Shown here one piece after another: positions 20,509 through 31,016 of a DNA stretch of 64,000 nucleotides (within the stretch, counting starts at the first letter, position 1; each line of letters opens with the position of its first letter). The notes under the pieces were generated by a model. It was not told the origin of the DNA. It ran no database searches and saw nothing but the letters and a program-made list of their open reading frames with translations. Position numbers and translations under genes: made by a program. The DNA is from Ligustrum vulgare (Eukaryota; Streptophyta; Magnoliopsida; Lamiales; Oleaceae). The stretch is from assembly GCA_963555705.1 (NCBI GenBank), contig OY743181.1, forward strand, positions 26,664,513 through 26,728,512, read 5' to 3'.

Positions 20509-20859
20509 ATGGGTGATGAATACGTGTTTGAAGAATATTCAAGTTGTGAAATTTGTTATAAGATGCAATGTAATGGACAATGTTTGTTTTCGGGATATGA
20601 TTTGATTACGTCGAAGCTTATTGGGTTTAGACAATATTTGAAATACCGAAAACAGGCAATTGATACATTTGATGTAAGTTACATGCTCTTAGGGGATTGT
20701 GTACCGGATGATTGGGATGAGGACATCACTCTTGTAGGAGATGGTCATCCATTATTGAATGATAAGGTACTTGCAAAGTATTACAATGAGCTTGCCAATT
20801 TGGATGAAGATGATATGCTTATGGGGGATGCCATGTATTGGGAAGAATTTCAAATGTGA
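20509..20859 (+). CDS. Small unknown ORF of element E (possible gag remnant)
   Basis: 116 residues from the ATG at 20509; the frame extends upstream only through a TTG. It has a Cys motif CEICYKMQCNGQC near the N-terminus and an acidic C-terminus. I do not recognise the family. It overlaps the next ORF in another frame, suggesting one original frame broken by a shift. Confidence 0.35.
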   Translation: MGDEYVFEEYSSCEICYKMQCNGQCLFSGYDLITSKLIGFRQYLKYRKQAIDTFDVSYMLLGDCVPDDWDEDITLVGDGHPLLNDKVLAKYYNELANLDEDDMLMGDAMYWEEFQM

Positions 20860-20882
20860 ATAGGAAAAACTTGCCATTGCCC

Positions 20883-21236
20883 ATGGATTCAAAATTTGGA
20901 TCGGTCATTCAATCCGAGGATACATCAACTAAAGAAGATGAGCTTGAAGAGAATGATAATTTAATCACAAAAGAATCACTTGGAGAAGTGGCAATTAATG
21001 AGGAAGAGATCAAATCAAATTCTCTCAACTTCATTAATTGTCCAATAATAGAATTTGTGATTAAGCCACTTGAGGAGATGCAAGTCTATTTAGTTGAGTT
21101 TGAATTGGATGGAATAGGAAAGTCCCATGACTTTGGAAGGGGCAATGTACAAGTGTTTAGATCAAATGAAGAGTGGAGCAAAGTCAAAATAAGTAAAATG
21201 GGCAAGGCATCAAAAGCTATGTTTAGAGTGCCATGA
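20883..21236 (+). CDS. Second small unknown ORF of element E
   Basis: About 117 residues from the ATG at 20883; the frame is open upstream to about 20838 without another ATG. Acidic first half, basic end (KVKISKMGKASKAMFRVP). Directly followed by 'taatgggaggcaaccca', a phrase common in the untranslated 5' region of Athila-like elements. Confidence 0.35.
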   Translation: MDSKFGSVIQSEDTSTKEDELEENDNLITKESLGEVAINEEEIKSNSLNFINCPIIEFVIKPLEEMQVYLVEFELDGIGKSHDFGRGNVQVFRSNEEWSKVKISKMGKASKAMFRVP

Positions 21237-21418
21237 AGTGCTTATGCGGAGAGTCGAGCTAATGACTTTAAAATAAGTGCTTAATGGGAGGCAACCCATT
21301 CTCTATCCTTTACTTGCTTTATTTTTATTTTTTTGCATATTATTTACTTTCTTGCAAATAAGTTGGTTAGGCCCAAGTCTCTATCTTCTACATTTATTTT
21401 TCTCAAGTTGGGTAGTGT

Positions 21419-21423
21419 GAAAT
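21419..21423. repeat. Target-site duplication of F, left copy
   Basis: GAAAT, identical to 37498-37502, which flanks the far end of the F array. It shows that one insertion event gave rise to the whole array. Confidence 0.85.
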
Positions 21424-24400
21424 TGTAGCGCCCCGAGTTCCGTATACCCGATTCACTACGTCATTTTCTGTCTAAATTTTTCGAATAATATTTTTGCGGA
21501 AGAAATAATTGAAATTCATTTTTGGCAACATTAAATAAACTGTAATGGCCGCTAAAATTGAAAACATTTATGAAACCATTTGAAATAGTAAATCGAACCA
21601 TTAATATTGTAAAGAAATTGCCAATATCATAATTTCTCAAATAAATGAACTTCTCTAAATTATTCGATTATTTGGAAAATACGGAAATCATTAACGTCAA
21701 ACTTTCAACCGTTCAACGATTATTGCCACCATCATTCATCGCTCGCCACCGTCTCCGAAATCTGCAAAACTGTTAAAAAGTAGGGTGAGTATTTCATGGG
21801 GGAAATACTCAGTAGACTCATCGCAAATTAATTTAATTTATAAGATGATTAAACACATAAATCCCGGATCTTTATAAAACGGGCATTGATAGAGCTTCTT
21901 TATAAAACTGCTCTTGATAAAACTCATATTGTGCATTACAGCACGGGACATATTTTGCAAATCATATGCTCTTTGAAAACATCTCTTTGAAAACAGTTCT
22001 TTGAAAACCATATACTTATAAAACATTTTAATTATGCCAAGCATAATTTCTTTTGAAAGCATAACATAAGATAGGATTGAAATCCTCATAAACATAAATA
22101 GACACAAGAACTTTACCGAACTTAGGTGGCAAGAATTCTTATGCAGTAAAATCATAATAACAGTAAGTTTTCATCATAACATAGGATAAGATCGAAATCC
22201 TCATAAACATAAGAATTTTACCGAACTTAGGTGGTAAGAATTCTTATGTAGTAAGATCATAATAACAGTAAGATCATAATAACAGTAAGTATACCAAAAC
22301 ATAATTCATGAAATTCATAGGGATCATTTCCATCATAACATAAGATAGGATCGAAATCCTCATAAACATACGCGACAGGAATTTTACCGAACTTAGGTGG
22401 TAAATCCTCATAAACATATGGAAAGACAGGAATTTTACCGAACTTAGGTGGTAAATCCTCATAAACTTATGGAGACACAGAATTCTACCGAACTTAGGTG
22501 GTAAGAATTCTTATGTGCATAGCAATGATCCAAAACATATAAAACATTATCGTAAAAACATAGGGTATACTTACTTTTCATAAAAACATAAGGTATATTT
22601 ACCTTTCATAAAAACATACTTGTTTTTCTTAAAAATTGACTTTCACAAGTCACATGACATTTATATGAAATCATAATTTAAATCAATTAATAAGTGCGAG
22701 TCTACCTCAATTCCGACGAGTGCAAAGTTGAGCGGGAATGACTTCAATTTCTTTAAATTCTCCGTACGCTTCGTCTTAGCCAATAAGTCACTTTAGTCTA
22801 TCGAATATATAGTTCAAAATGATAAATTATAATTTGAGGACTAAAATTGATGTTTTGAAAGTTGAGGGATTAAAATGAATACTTTTGATAGTTGAGGGAC
22901 TAAAATGAATATTTTCAAAAGTTGGGATTTAACATGAATATTTTGAAGGTTGAGGGATAAAAATGAATATTTTGAAAGTTGAGTCGGAAGCTCAAAACAA
23001 TAAGGTTGAAACAATATATTTTAAAAATGAGGGGCTGATTAATACTCATTAAAAACTTAAGGGCTGAAATTAAAAGAGTTAAAGCTGAAGGGTTGAAATA
23101 ACATATTTTGGAACTTGGGGACTAATTTGCAGATTCTGAAAATCAAACTTTTAAAATCAGATTTCTCTTTCTCTCACAACTCACTCTCTCAGAATCGCTC
23201 TGCCTCTCTCTCAAAATCGGACCAGAGAGGAGAGGAGAAAGGCTCGTGCTGGTTTGGGTGCGAGATTGGAGGTAAAACAGTGGCTAAGATCGCGATTTCC
23301 GGTGGTAGAAAATCGGTCAGCGCAGTCGGGGTCGAAGTAAGTAACTGGGTAATTGATTTTCTTGGGTTTTTGGGTTTGATTTGGGTTTGGGCAGCGAAGG
23401 GTGCGAAGATGGTGAACGGTGAGGGCTCTGCAGGTTTGTGTGGTTGGGGTCAGCCGGTAGTACAAACTGGCCGTGGTGGTGACTGTCAATTACTTTGGTG
23501 ATTTGAAGGTGGCGGTTTGAGTGGCTCAGATGCTTGGTTGAGCAGGGGTTGTAGGTGGAGGCTTGGGTTTGGTTGGCTGCGGATGGTTGCTGCTTGATTC
23601 GGTGATAAATTCTTAGTAGTGAATTGGTGATGGAGGTGATGATCATGCAGAGAGTTGAGATTTGCAGGCATGCTGGGAATTGAAAATGACAAAGAAGGCT
23701 GGTGGTTAGACTGATGATTCCAAACATGAAGGTGGGATGAAGGTATCTTTAAAGGAGAAAAGAAAGGAAAAGAAGAAGATTAATGGAGAATAAAAATCAT
23801 TATGTTTAGTAGACACATGGGGTAGGATTGAATTGTGATAGCTTTGATTAATTGGTAGTGGTGTTCTTTGTTAGGTATAATAATAATAATGATGATAGTT
23901 TGTATGTGCAGGACGGAAGAATGCAAATTGAGTTTGATGTGGGTGAAGATATTGATTATTCAAATGATGGTGATATAGTGGATTGAAAGTGTGATAGGTG
24001 GAGTTGGTGAGGATGTGATGAGCATGATGAAGAACATATAAAATTGGAGGAAGAGATGTAGATAGTTAGGTATTAAGAAAAGTGGGAAAACATGGGGAAT
24101 AATTAGTTGGTTTGTTGATGATGATGTTTTTGGACTGAAAATACATTTGAGAATAAATAGATTTTGAGATAAAATCGAATTACGTATTTGGACTTGAAAT
24201 AATTTGAATAAGGAAAATTGAGATATTTTAATAAATTTGGAATTCAAAATGATTTTGAAAATAATACTTTGAATAAATAATTAAAATAACATAATTTTAG
24301 AAATTCGAATTTTAATTTAAAATCGAACAAATTCGATATTTCTTGACTTGGCTAGACGAATCCGTCGCGGCGTTAATTTCAAAACAATGAGTGAAATAGT

Positions 24401-24463
24401 AGCGACACAATTTTCTAATTATTAAAATAATTATTTATTGCATAAAAATTCTGGGTTGCTATA
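21424..24463 (-). repeat. F LTR 1 (3' LTR of the array)
   Basis: 3040 bp. Contains five copies of ACCGAACTTAGGTGG within 22110-22505, spaced 'gttgaggga(c/t)taaaatgaat' repeats at 22815-23000, a pyrimidine-rich TCTCTC tract on the plus strand at 23158-23220 and a GC-rich patch at 23240-23720. Open frames on both strands here are not convincing genes. Confidence 0.9.
22110..22505. repeat. Tandem-like repeats within the F LTR
   Basis: Units of 50-110 bases combine catcataacataagatagga, cgaaatcctcataaacata, ttttaccgaacttaggtgg and taagaattcttatg. Five cores begin at about 22114, 22220, 22387, 22437 and 22487. They recur at +6517 and +13034 in the other LTRs. Confidence 0.8.
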
Positions 24464-24499
24464 ATCTTACCTCCTTAAAATAATTTCGTCCTCGAAATT
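24464..24499 (-). promoter_or_regulatory. Polypurine tract of F, unit 1
   Basis: On the minus strand ...TTTCGAGGACGAAATTATTT then TTAAGGAGGTAAGAT abutting the LTR. The gypsy-type 'CGAGGACGAAatt' phrase is well known just before 3' LTRs. Confidence 0.8.
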
Positions 24500-25019
24500 A
24501 AACTTACTTAATCTTATAATTTCTGAATACTTAATCAGAATCTCTTCTTCTTATCATCGAATATTCTCAAAATAATCAAAACAATTCCCAATCGTATGTA
24601 AAAATTTCATCATATCTTGTAGTATTCATGTAACTTGTCACTTATCATCGTATCATGTGACCTCAAATATTCATATATATCTCTAAAATTTCAACAAATC
24701 TTTACTGACATATCGTATCATAATAATTTTTCCTTTCTTATCATAGAAAATTCCCAAAATAATCAAAGAATTACCTGAATATTTTCTCTACGTAATATAC
24801 CCAAACATATCAACATAATATCATCAACTTATCTTTCCAATATTTGTAACCCAAAATTCAGTAAACAAATATCTCCCAAAACTAAGATTCTATACTTAAA
24901 TGTCACCACATTTCCTGCAAAGTATTTCTTTCACTTGTATATACGTATGAATTCTGATTCAATACGGTCCTTATTTCTCTTTCACGTATTCCCGTATTAT
25001 TTCTATATCTTGATTATTA
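24500..25019. other. F internal spacer without genes, unit 1
   Basis: AT-rich, with 'cttatcatcg' and 'caaaataatcaaa' phrases. No coding region found. The same spacer lies at 31017-31536 in unit 2. Confidence 0.5.
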
Positions 25020-25198
25020 TATCAAAATATCAGTACCCAAAATCCAAGAAAAATATTTCATATCTCAAATCTTATCATCAAATCTTCCTTTATCAATAAA
25101 GTAAACGGCGCATAAACTCTGTCTCCTCTTTTCATTAAAATAATCCTGCGCTTTCTTGCTGGTCACAACATCACGCGGATTCACTCAGATCCTTTGCG

Positions 25199-25209
25199 CT
25201 TTTAAATAG
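25199..25209 (+). promoter_or_regulatory. TATA-like box of CRP, copy 2
   Basis: CTTTTAAATAG 33 bases before the CRP ATG, following a conserved CAGATCCTTT. Confidence 0.45.
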
Positions 25210-25241
25210 TTCATGCTGGGAAGAGGTTGAATCATCAAACA

Positions 25242-25793
25242 ATGGATATCATTCTTTCTAACATTCGCAAGTATTATTCCAGTCTTCCTATGAATGATCT
25301 GAGAAAGATCTATAAAATAAGGCTCGAAAGATTGAGGTTGCTGATGGCTCATGGTGTTCCAGAAGATGTTCGCTGGTTGATAGAAGCAAAGGTTCGACTA
25401 TCTGGTGAATTACCATCAACATTTCCAAAGCACATGCCTGGTTTAGGCAGAAGCACTTTTGCAAAGAAACGAAGAGCAAAAAGACTGGGTGGTTGCTACA
25501 AATGTGCTCGTTGGAACTGTAATACTCGTTGCAAATCAGTAGGATATTCTTCTACTAATCGGGATGATAAAATCGAATTCATAAAGGGTGGACTGAGTAG
25601 GGAGTCTTTGGATGATATTCGACTGACTCTTGAGACGCACCCAAGTGGTTATGTGCAACGTGAACTTCTCTCCTTATACGCTCAATTTAACGAGGACAAA
25701 AATCGTTATAGTCTCCAAAATATAATAGCAAAAGATCCTGTTTGCCAGTCTGTTTTACAAAATGAGGCTTCTGGCAGTTCAGCAATGTTATAA
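25242..25793 (+). CDS. CRP: carlavirus-like cysteine-rich basic nucleic-acid-binding protein, copy 2
   Basis: 183 residues from the ATG at 25242; the frame extends upstream only from a TTG, and the ATG matches copy 1. Same layout as copy 1: helical N-terminus, GLGRSTFAKKRRAKRL at 67-82, cysteines 85, 88, 93 and 97, DKIEFIKGGLS at 109-119, then a conserved THPSGYVQRELLSLYAQFNE at 132-151. About 20 substitutions separate copies 1 and 2 over 172 shared residues. All four cysteines and the whole basic run are unchanged. Only the last few residues differ freely (QNEASGSSAML here, ATQQ in copy 1). This pattern suggests function under selection. Likely a nuclear nucleic-acid-binding protein. LOG follows 300 bases downstream. 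Confidence 0.72.
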   Translation: MDIILSNIRKYYSSLPMNDLRKIYKIRLERLRLLMAHGVPEDVRWLIEAKVRLSGELPSTFPKHMPGLGRSTFAKKRRAKRLGGCYKCARWNCNTRCKSVGYSSTNRDDKIEFIKGGLSRESLDDIRLTLETHPSGYVQRELLSLYAQFNEDKNRYSLQNIIAKDPVCQSVLQNEASGSSAML

Positions 25794-25956
25794 GGTAAAT
25801 CTTTTAAAATATTTTGCTGCTTACTTTCACGCGTTTTGAAAATAAAATATATTTTCCTTTTCTCGAGTTTTGATAAAGCTGGAAATAAAATATTAAATCG
25901 CCGAAAGGTGACAGCCTCGATACGATAAAAATATTCAAAAGTGGGCTGATTTTGTC

Positions 25957-25977
25957 AAAAGTAAATCTTTACTTTTT
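25957..25977 (+). promoter_or_regulatory. Conserved inverted repeat between CRP and LOG, copy 2
   Basis: AAAAGTAAA-TC-TTTACTTTT, preceded by the conserved ATCGCCGAAAGGTGACAGCC at about 25898-25917. The centre differs from copy 1 while both arms are kept. Confidence 0.5.
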
Positions 25978-26010
25978 CAGAATCAATCAAAAACAGTAAA
26001 TTTTTCCGGC

Positions 26011-26021
26011 TTTAAATAGCC
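26011..26021 (+). promoter_or_regulatory. TATA-like box of LOG, copy 2
   Basis: TTTAAATAGCC 73 bases before the LOG ATG, same placement as in copy 1. The predicted leader is ~45 bases. Confidence 0.55.
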
Positions 26022-26093
26022 AAACATATTTCATAGTTCAGGCATCCCAAAATCACATCTTCTTCGTAAGTTTTCCCTTCTTTACTATCAAAG

Positions 26094-26747
26094 ATGGAAG
26101 CACCAAAACTTCGACAGATCAAAACTATTTGTGTATTTTGTGGATCAAAAGTAGGGAAAGGCTTCGGTTATCTAGAAGCGGCTGTAGATCTTGGAAAGAA
26201 ACTGGGGGAAAAAGGTATCACTCTTGTATATGGGGGTGGTAGCAGTGGTCTAATGGGTTGTGTTTCCCAATCTGCTCTTGCAGAGAAATCAAAAGTAATC
26301 GGTGTCATACCTGTCCCTTTGGTAGATGTTGCAGGCAAAACACGAGGGCATGAAGTTCAAACCTTATCCATCCATGAACGCATAACTTGTATGCTATATG
26401 GTTCTGATGCCTTTATAGCCCTGCCCGGAGGTTTTGGTACCTTAGAAGAAATCTTTAACATTACCTCGTGGGCTCAACTAGATCTCCATACTAAGCCTAT
26501 TGGGCTTCTGAATGTTAACAATTTCTTTGATGGTTTGTTAACCTTTCTTGATTATGCTGTGGAACAGGGATTCATCTCTCCATTTTCCAGAAGGCTTCTT
26601 ATTTCTGCTCCTACTATTGATGAACTACTGGATAAGCTGCAGTCATATATCTCAATACAAGATCCAGCAGGAGTTAAGATAGATTGGTCGCAAGGAAGGG
26701 GAATCAAGCGAAAATGGAGTCCGGTTAATGTAAACTTAACTCTTTGA
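26094..26747 (+). CDS. LOG: LOG-type cytokinin riboside 5'-monophosphate phosphoribohydrolase, copy 2
   Basis: 217 residues, intronless, all LOG family motifs intact: CVFCGS 13-18, LVYGGGSSGLMG 44-55, Arg 96, PGGFGTLEE 111-119. About 92% identical to copy 1 by my count (17 differences). The tail GIKRKWSPVNVNLTL is shorter in charge than in copy 1 (R208 is W). The predicted enzyme makes free cytokinin from its nucleotide. Sitting in a young, high-identity retrotransposon, it could be present in many genomic copies. Strand is opposite to F transcription, so F genomic RNA would be antisense to it. Confidence 0.9.
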   Translation: MEAPKLRQIKTICVFCGSKVGKGFGYLEAAVDLGKKLGEKGITLVYGGGSSGLMGCVSQSALAEKSKVIGVIPVPLVDVAGKTRGHEVQTLSIHERITCMLYGSDAFIALPGGFGTLEEIFNITSWAQLDLHTKPIGLLNVNNFFDGLLTFLDYAVEQGFISPFSRRLLISAPTIDELLDKLQSYISIQDPAGVKIDWSQGRGIKRKWSPVNVNLTL

Positions 26748-26757
26748 ATCTTAGAAT

Positions 26758-26970
26758 AGGTGGGGGTAGAGTACGGAGTATTCTCACTCTCGAGACACCC
26801 CTCCATTTACTAGGATTTCCTTAATGTTTAAATCTTGTGTGTACTTCAAAGATTCCAGGTGGTAGATTACGGAGTATTCTTACTCTCGAAACACACCTCT
26901 TTGAAGGTTTCTTTATTTCCTCAAAAGATCAGAGGTGGTAGGATACGGCTACTCCGGAAACACATCTCTC
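26758..26970 (+). ncRNA. Threefold repeated stem-loop-like motif downstream of LOG, copy 2
   Basis: Motifs at 26758-26803, 26857-26898 and 26931-26970. The middle one pairs AGGTG with CACCT and GAGTA with TACTC. The third can pair GAGGTG with CATCTC and CGG with CCG. The first can pair GGGGT with ACCCC and GAGT with ACTC. The third motif is identical in copies 1 and 2 over ~40 bases. Likely within the LOG 3' UTR. Confidence 0.45.
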
Positions 26971-27080
26971 ATTCTGAGGATCTTTCCATGTTTTTCTCTT
27001 ATGCTTTCGTGTGTTTCATGTATTTCCTTTCCAGTGTGACTCTTGTGTGTTCTCCTTATGAGAAAATAATAAAATCTCTG

Positions 27081-27925
27081 TTATCATCTACTAAATCTCG
27101 TTTGTGATGTAAATGAACTTGCATGTCTAAACTTAATTCCTTTAGTAGATGCTTATCATATTATGCTCTTAATTCCAAATGATAAAATTCTGGATAGAGT
27201 CTCCCTTGTAATTTGGACTTATCCAAACCATAAGCATACTTCATAACTCACAATAATAAATAACTCCACATTTGATCACAACGATCTAAAAATATTGAAA
27301 ACGATTCCAACACTTCAATATCATCAAAATATCCCATAATTCAATTCATAATTCCTCAACATAGAAATTTCAAATCATATTTTTCAATATCACAATATTA
27401 CTTCCTTCCATACCTTAATTGGCTCAAAAGTTACTCATACTTATAAATATATGCCATAAATCATATTCCCAAAATTTATTCACAAAGCCAAACTTCATAA
27501 TAAATTTCTCTTCAACATAGAGGCATAATAAATTAACTCAACATAATATCCATTACTTAATTCTCAATAAAATCATATTATTCCCATTATGCTCAACACT
27601 CGTTTTCTTTAAAAAAAATTTCTCATAATCATACATTAAAGCATATAAGTTATGACAAAGCATAACAACATCATTATTTTCGAAGAAATACATTCTTATT
27701 TCTCATAAATCATAAGTATCCGAAATACTCTTCATTCTTTCTCATAAATCAATAAAATGAGTATTCGAAATACTGAAATAACTTTAAACATCATAAACTT
27801 CTTTACCTCGGAGTTGGTGGAACGAATGATGGCAGTGGCAATCTTCATCAATAAAAATCTTATAATGGAAAATATTTCTTAAAATTCTTTTTGAAAATTT
27901 TACCAGTCTACAGAAACGCAGACTA
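27081..27925. other. F internal spacer without genes, unit 1, right part
   Basis: AT-rich DNA with recurring 'tctcataaatcataa' phrases; in element orientation it is the 5' untranslated leader after the primer site. No gag-like frame on the minus strand. The same spacer lies at 33598-34442. Confidence 0.5.
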
Positions 27926-27937
27926 GCTCTGATACCA
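27926..27937 (-). promoter_or_regulatory. Primer binding site of F, unit 1 (tRNA-iMet)
   Basis: GCTCTGATACCA, i.e. TGGTATCAGAGC on the minus strand, 3 bases from LTR 2. Proves F is transcribed leftward. Confidence 0.88.
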
Positions 27938-27940
27938 ACT

Positions 27941-30900
27941 TGTAGCGCCCCGAGTTCCGTATACCCGATTCACTACGTCATTTTCTGTCTAAATTTTTCG
28001 AATAATATTTTTGCGGAAGAAATAATTGAAATTCATTTTTGGCAACATTAAATAAACTGTAATGGCCGCTAAAATTGAAAACATTTATGAAACCATTTGA
28101 AATAGTAAATCGAACCATTAATATTGTAAAGAAATTGCCAATATCATAATTTCTCAAATAAATGAACTTCTCTAAATTATTCGATTATTTGGAAAATACG
28201 GAAATCATTAACGTCAAACTTTCAACCGTTCAACGATTATTGCCACCATCATTCATCGCTCGCCACCGTCTCCGAAATCTGCAAAACTGTTAAAAAGTAG
28301 GGTGAGTATTTCATGGGGGAAATACTCAGTAGACTCATCGCAAATTAATTTAATTTATAAGATGATTAAACACATAAATCCCGGATCTTTATAAAACGGG
28401 CATTGATAGAGCTTCTTTATAAAACTGCTCTTGATAAAACTCATATTGTGCATTACAGCACGGGACATATTTTGCAAATCATATGCTCTTTGAAAACATC
28501 TCTTTGAAAACAGTTCTTTGAAAACCATATACTTATAAAACATTTTAATTATGCCAAGCATAATTTCTTTTGAAAGCATAACATAAGATAGGATTGAAAT
28601 CCTCATAAACATAAATAGACACAAGAACTTTACCGAACTTAGGTGGCAAGAATTCTTATGCAGTAAAATCATAATAACAGTAAGTTTTCATCATAACATA
28701 GGATAAGATCGAAATCCTCATAAACATAAGAATTTTACCGAACTTAGGTGGTAAGAATTCTTATGTAGTAAGATCATAATAACAGTAAGATCATAATAAC
28801 AGTAAGTATACCAAAACATAATTCATGAAATTCATAGGGATCATTTCCATCATAACATAAGATAGGATCGAAATCCTCATAAACATACGCGACAGGAATT
28901 TTACCGAACTTAGGTGGTAAATCCTCATAAACATATGGAAAGACAGGAATTTTACCGAACTTAGGTGGTAAATCCTCATAAACTTATGGAGACACAGAAT
29001 TCTACCGAACTTAGGTGGTAAGAATTCTTATGTGCATAGCAATGATCCAAAACATATAAAACATTATCGTAAAAACATAGGGTATACTTACTTTTCATAA
29101 AAACATAAGGTATATTTACCTTTCATAAAAACATACTTGTTTTTCTTAAAAATTGACTTTCACAAGTCACATGACATTTATATGAAATCATAATTTAAAT
29201 CAATTAATAAGTGCGAGTCTACCTCAATTCCGACGAGTGCAAAGTTGAGCGGGAATGACTTCAATTTCTTTAAATTCTCCGTACGCTTCGTCTTAGCCAA
29301 TAAGTCACTTTAGTCTATCGAATATATAGTTCAAAATGATAAATTATAATTTGAGGACTAAAATTGATGTTTTGAAAGTTGAGGGATTAAAATGAATACT
29401 TTTGATAGTTGAGGGACTAAAATGAATATTTTCAAAAGTTGGGATTTAACATGAATATTTTGAAGGTTGAGGGATAAAAATGAATATTTTGAAAGTTGAG
29501 TCGGAAGCTCAAAACAATAAGGTTGAAACAATATATTTTAAAAATGAGGGGCTGATTAATACTCATTAAAAACTTAAGGGCTGAAATTAAAAGAGTTAAA
29601 GCTGAAGGGTTGAAATAACATATTTTGGAACTTGGGGACTAATTTGCAGATTCTGAAAATCAAACTTTTAAAATCAGATTTCTCTTTCTCTCACAACTCA
29701 CTCTCTCAGAATCGCTCTGCCTCTCTCTCAAAATCGGACCAGAGAGGAGAGGAGAAAGGCTCGTGCTGGTTTGGGTGCGAGATTGGAGGTAAAACAGTGG
29801 CTAAGATCGCGATTTCCGGTGGTAGAAAATCGGTCAGCGCAGTCGGGGTCGAAGTAAGTAACTGGGTAATTGATTTTCTTGGGTTTTTGGGTTTGATTTG
29901 GGTTTGGGCAGCGAAGGGTGCGAAGATGGTGAACGGTGAGGGCTCTGCAGGTTTGTGTGGTTGGGGTCAGCCGGTAGTACAAACTGGCCGTGGTGGTGAC
30001 TGTCAATTACTTTGGTGATTTGAAGGTGGCGGTTTGAGTGGCTCAGATGCTTGGTTGAGCAGGGGTTGTAGGTGGAGGCTTGGGTTTGGTTGGCTGCGGA
30101 TGGTTGCTGCTTGATTCGGTGATAAATTCTTAGTAGTGAATTGGTGATGGAGGTGATGATCATGCAGAGAGTTGAGATTTGCAGGCATGCTGGGAATTGA
30201 AAATGACAAAGAAGGCTGGTGGTTAGACTGATGATTCCAAACATGAAGGTGGGATGAAGGTATCTTTAAAGGAGAAAAGAAAGGAAAAGAAGAAGATTAA
30301 TGGAGAATAAAAATCATTATGTTTAGTAGACACATGGGGTAGGATTGAATTGTGATAGCTTTGATTAATTGGTAGTGGTGTTCTTTGTTAGGTATAATAA
30401 TAATAATGATGATAGTTTGTATGTGCAGGACGGAAGAATGCAAATTGAGTTTGATGTGGGTGAAGATATTGATTATTCAAATGATGGTGATATAGTGGAT
30501 TGAAAGTGTGATAGGTGGAGTTGGTGAGGATGTGATGAGCATGATGAAGAACATATAAAATTGGAGGAAGAGATGTAGATAGTTAGGTATTAAGAAAAGT
30601 GGGAAAACATGGGGAATAATTAGTTGGTTTGTTGATGATGATGTTTTTGGACTGAAAATACATTTGAGAATAAATAGATTTTGAGATAAAATCGAATTAC
30701 GTATTTGGACTTGAAATAATTTGAATAAGGAAAATTGAGATATTTTAATAAATTTGGAATTCAAAATGATTTTGAAAATAATACTTTGAATAAATAATTA
30801 AAATAACATAATTTTAGAAATTCGAATTTTAATTTAAAATCGAACAAATTCGATATTTCTTGACTTGGCTAGACGAATCCGTCGCGGCGTTAATTTCAAA

Positions 30901-30980
30901 ACAATGAGTGAAATAGTAGCGACACAATTTTCTAATTATTAAAATAATTATTTATTGCATAAAAATTCTGGGTTGCTATA
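27941..30980 (-). repeat. F LTR 2 (shared middle LTR)
   Basis: Identical to LTR 1 as far as compared. Serves as the 5' LTR of unit 1 and the 3' LTR of unit 2. Internal repeats at 28627-29022. Confidence 0.9.
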
Positions 30981-31016
30981 ATCTTACCTCCTTAAAATAA
31001 TTTCGTCCTCGAAATT
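30981..31016 (-). promoter_or_regulatory. Polypurine tract of F, unit 2
   Basis: Same sequence as 24464-24499. Confidence 0.8.

Larger units (their letters stand above)
25020..27080 (+). mobile_element. CRP-LOG cassette, copy 2 (in F, antisense to the element)
   Basis: Aligned with copy 1 (13670-15830) from about 60-200 bases upstream of CRP through the third 3' motif and 'gagaaaataata'. Flanking sequence is unrelated to element D. Both genes, the intergenic block and the 3' motifs are kept in the same order and spacing. Confidence 0.78.

Noticed and set aside
23115..23727. Protein-coding genes on either strand inside the F LTR
   Set aside because: Open frames overlap on both strands in a GC-rich patch, have low complexity, show no known motif, and recur only because the LTR repeats.
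25227..25793. Longer CRP start at 25227
   Set aside because: That codon is TTG; the first ATG is 25242, which aligns with the start of copy 1.
26857..26898. Hammerhead ribozyme suggested by a hairpin followed by CGAAAC
   Set aside because: The required CUGAUGA core is absent; the strand before the hairpin reads UAGAUUACG, and no matching cleavage triplet is placed correctly.
26857..26898. tRNA-like structure in the LOG 3' motifs
   Set aside because: A CGAAAC loop and CACC-like end occur, but no acceptor, D-arm or anticodon arm can be formed.
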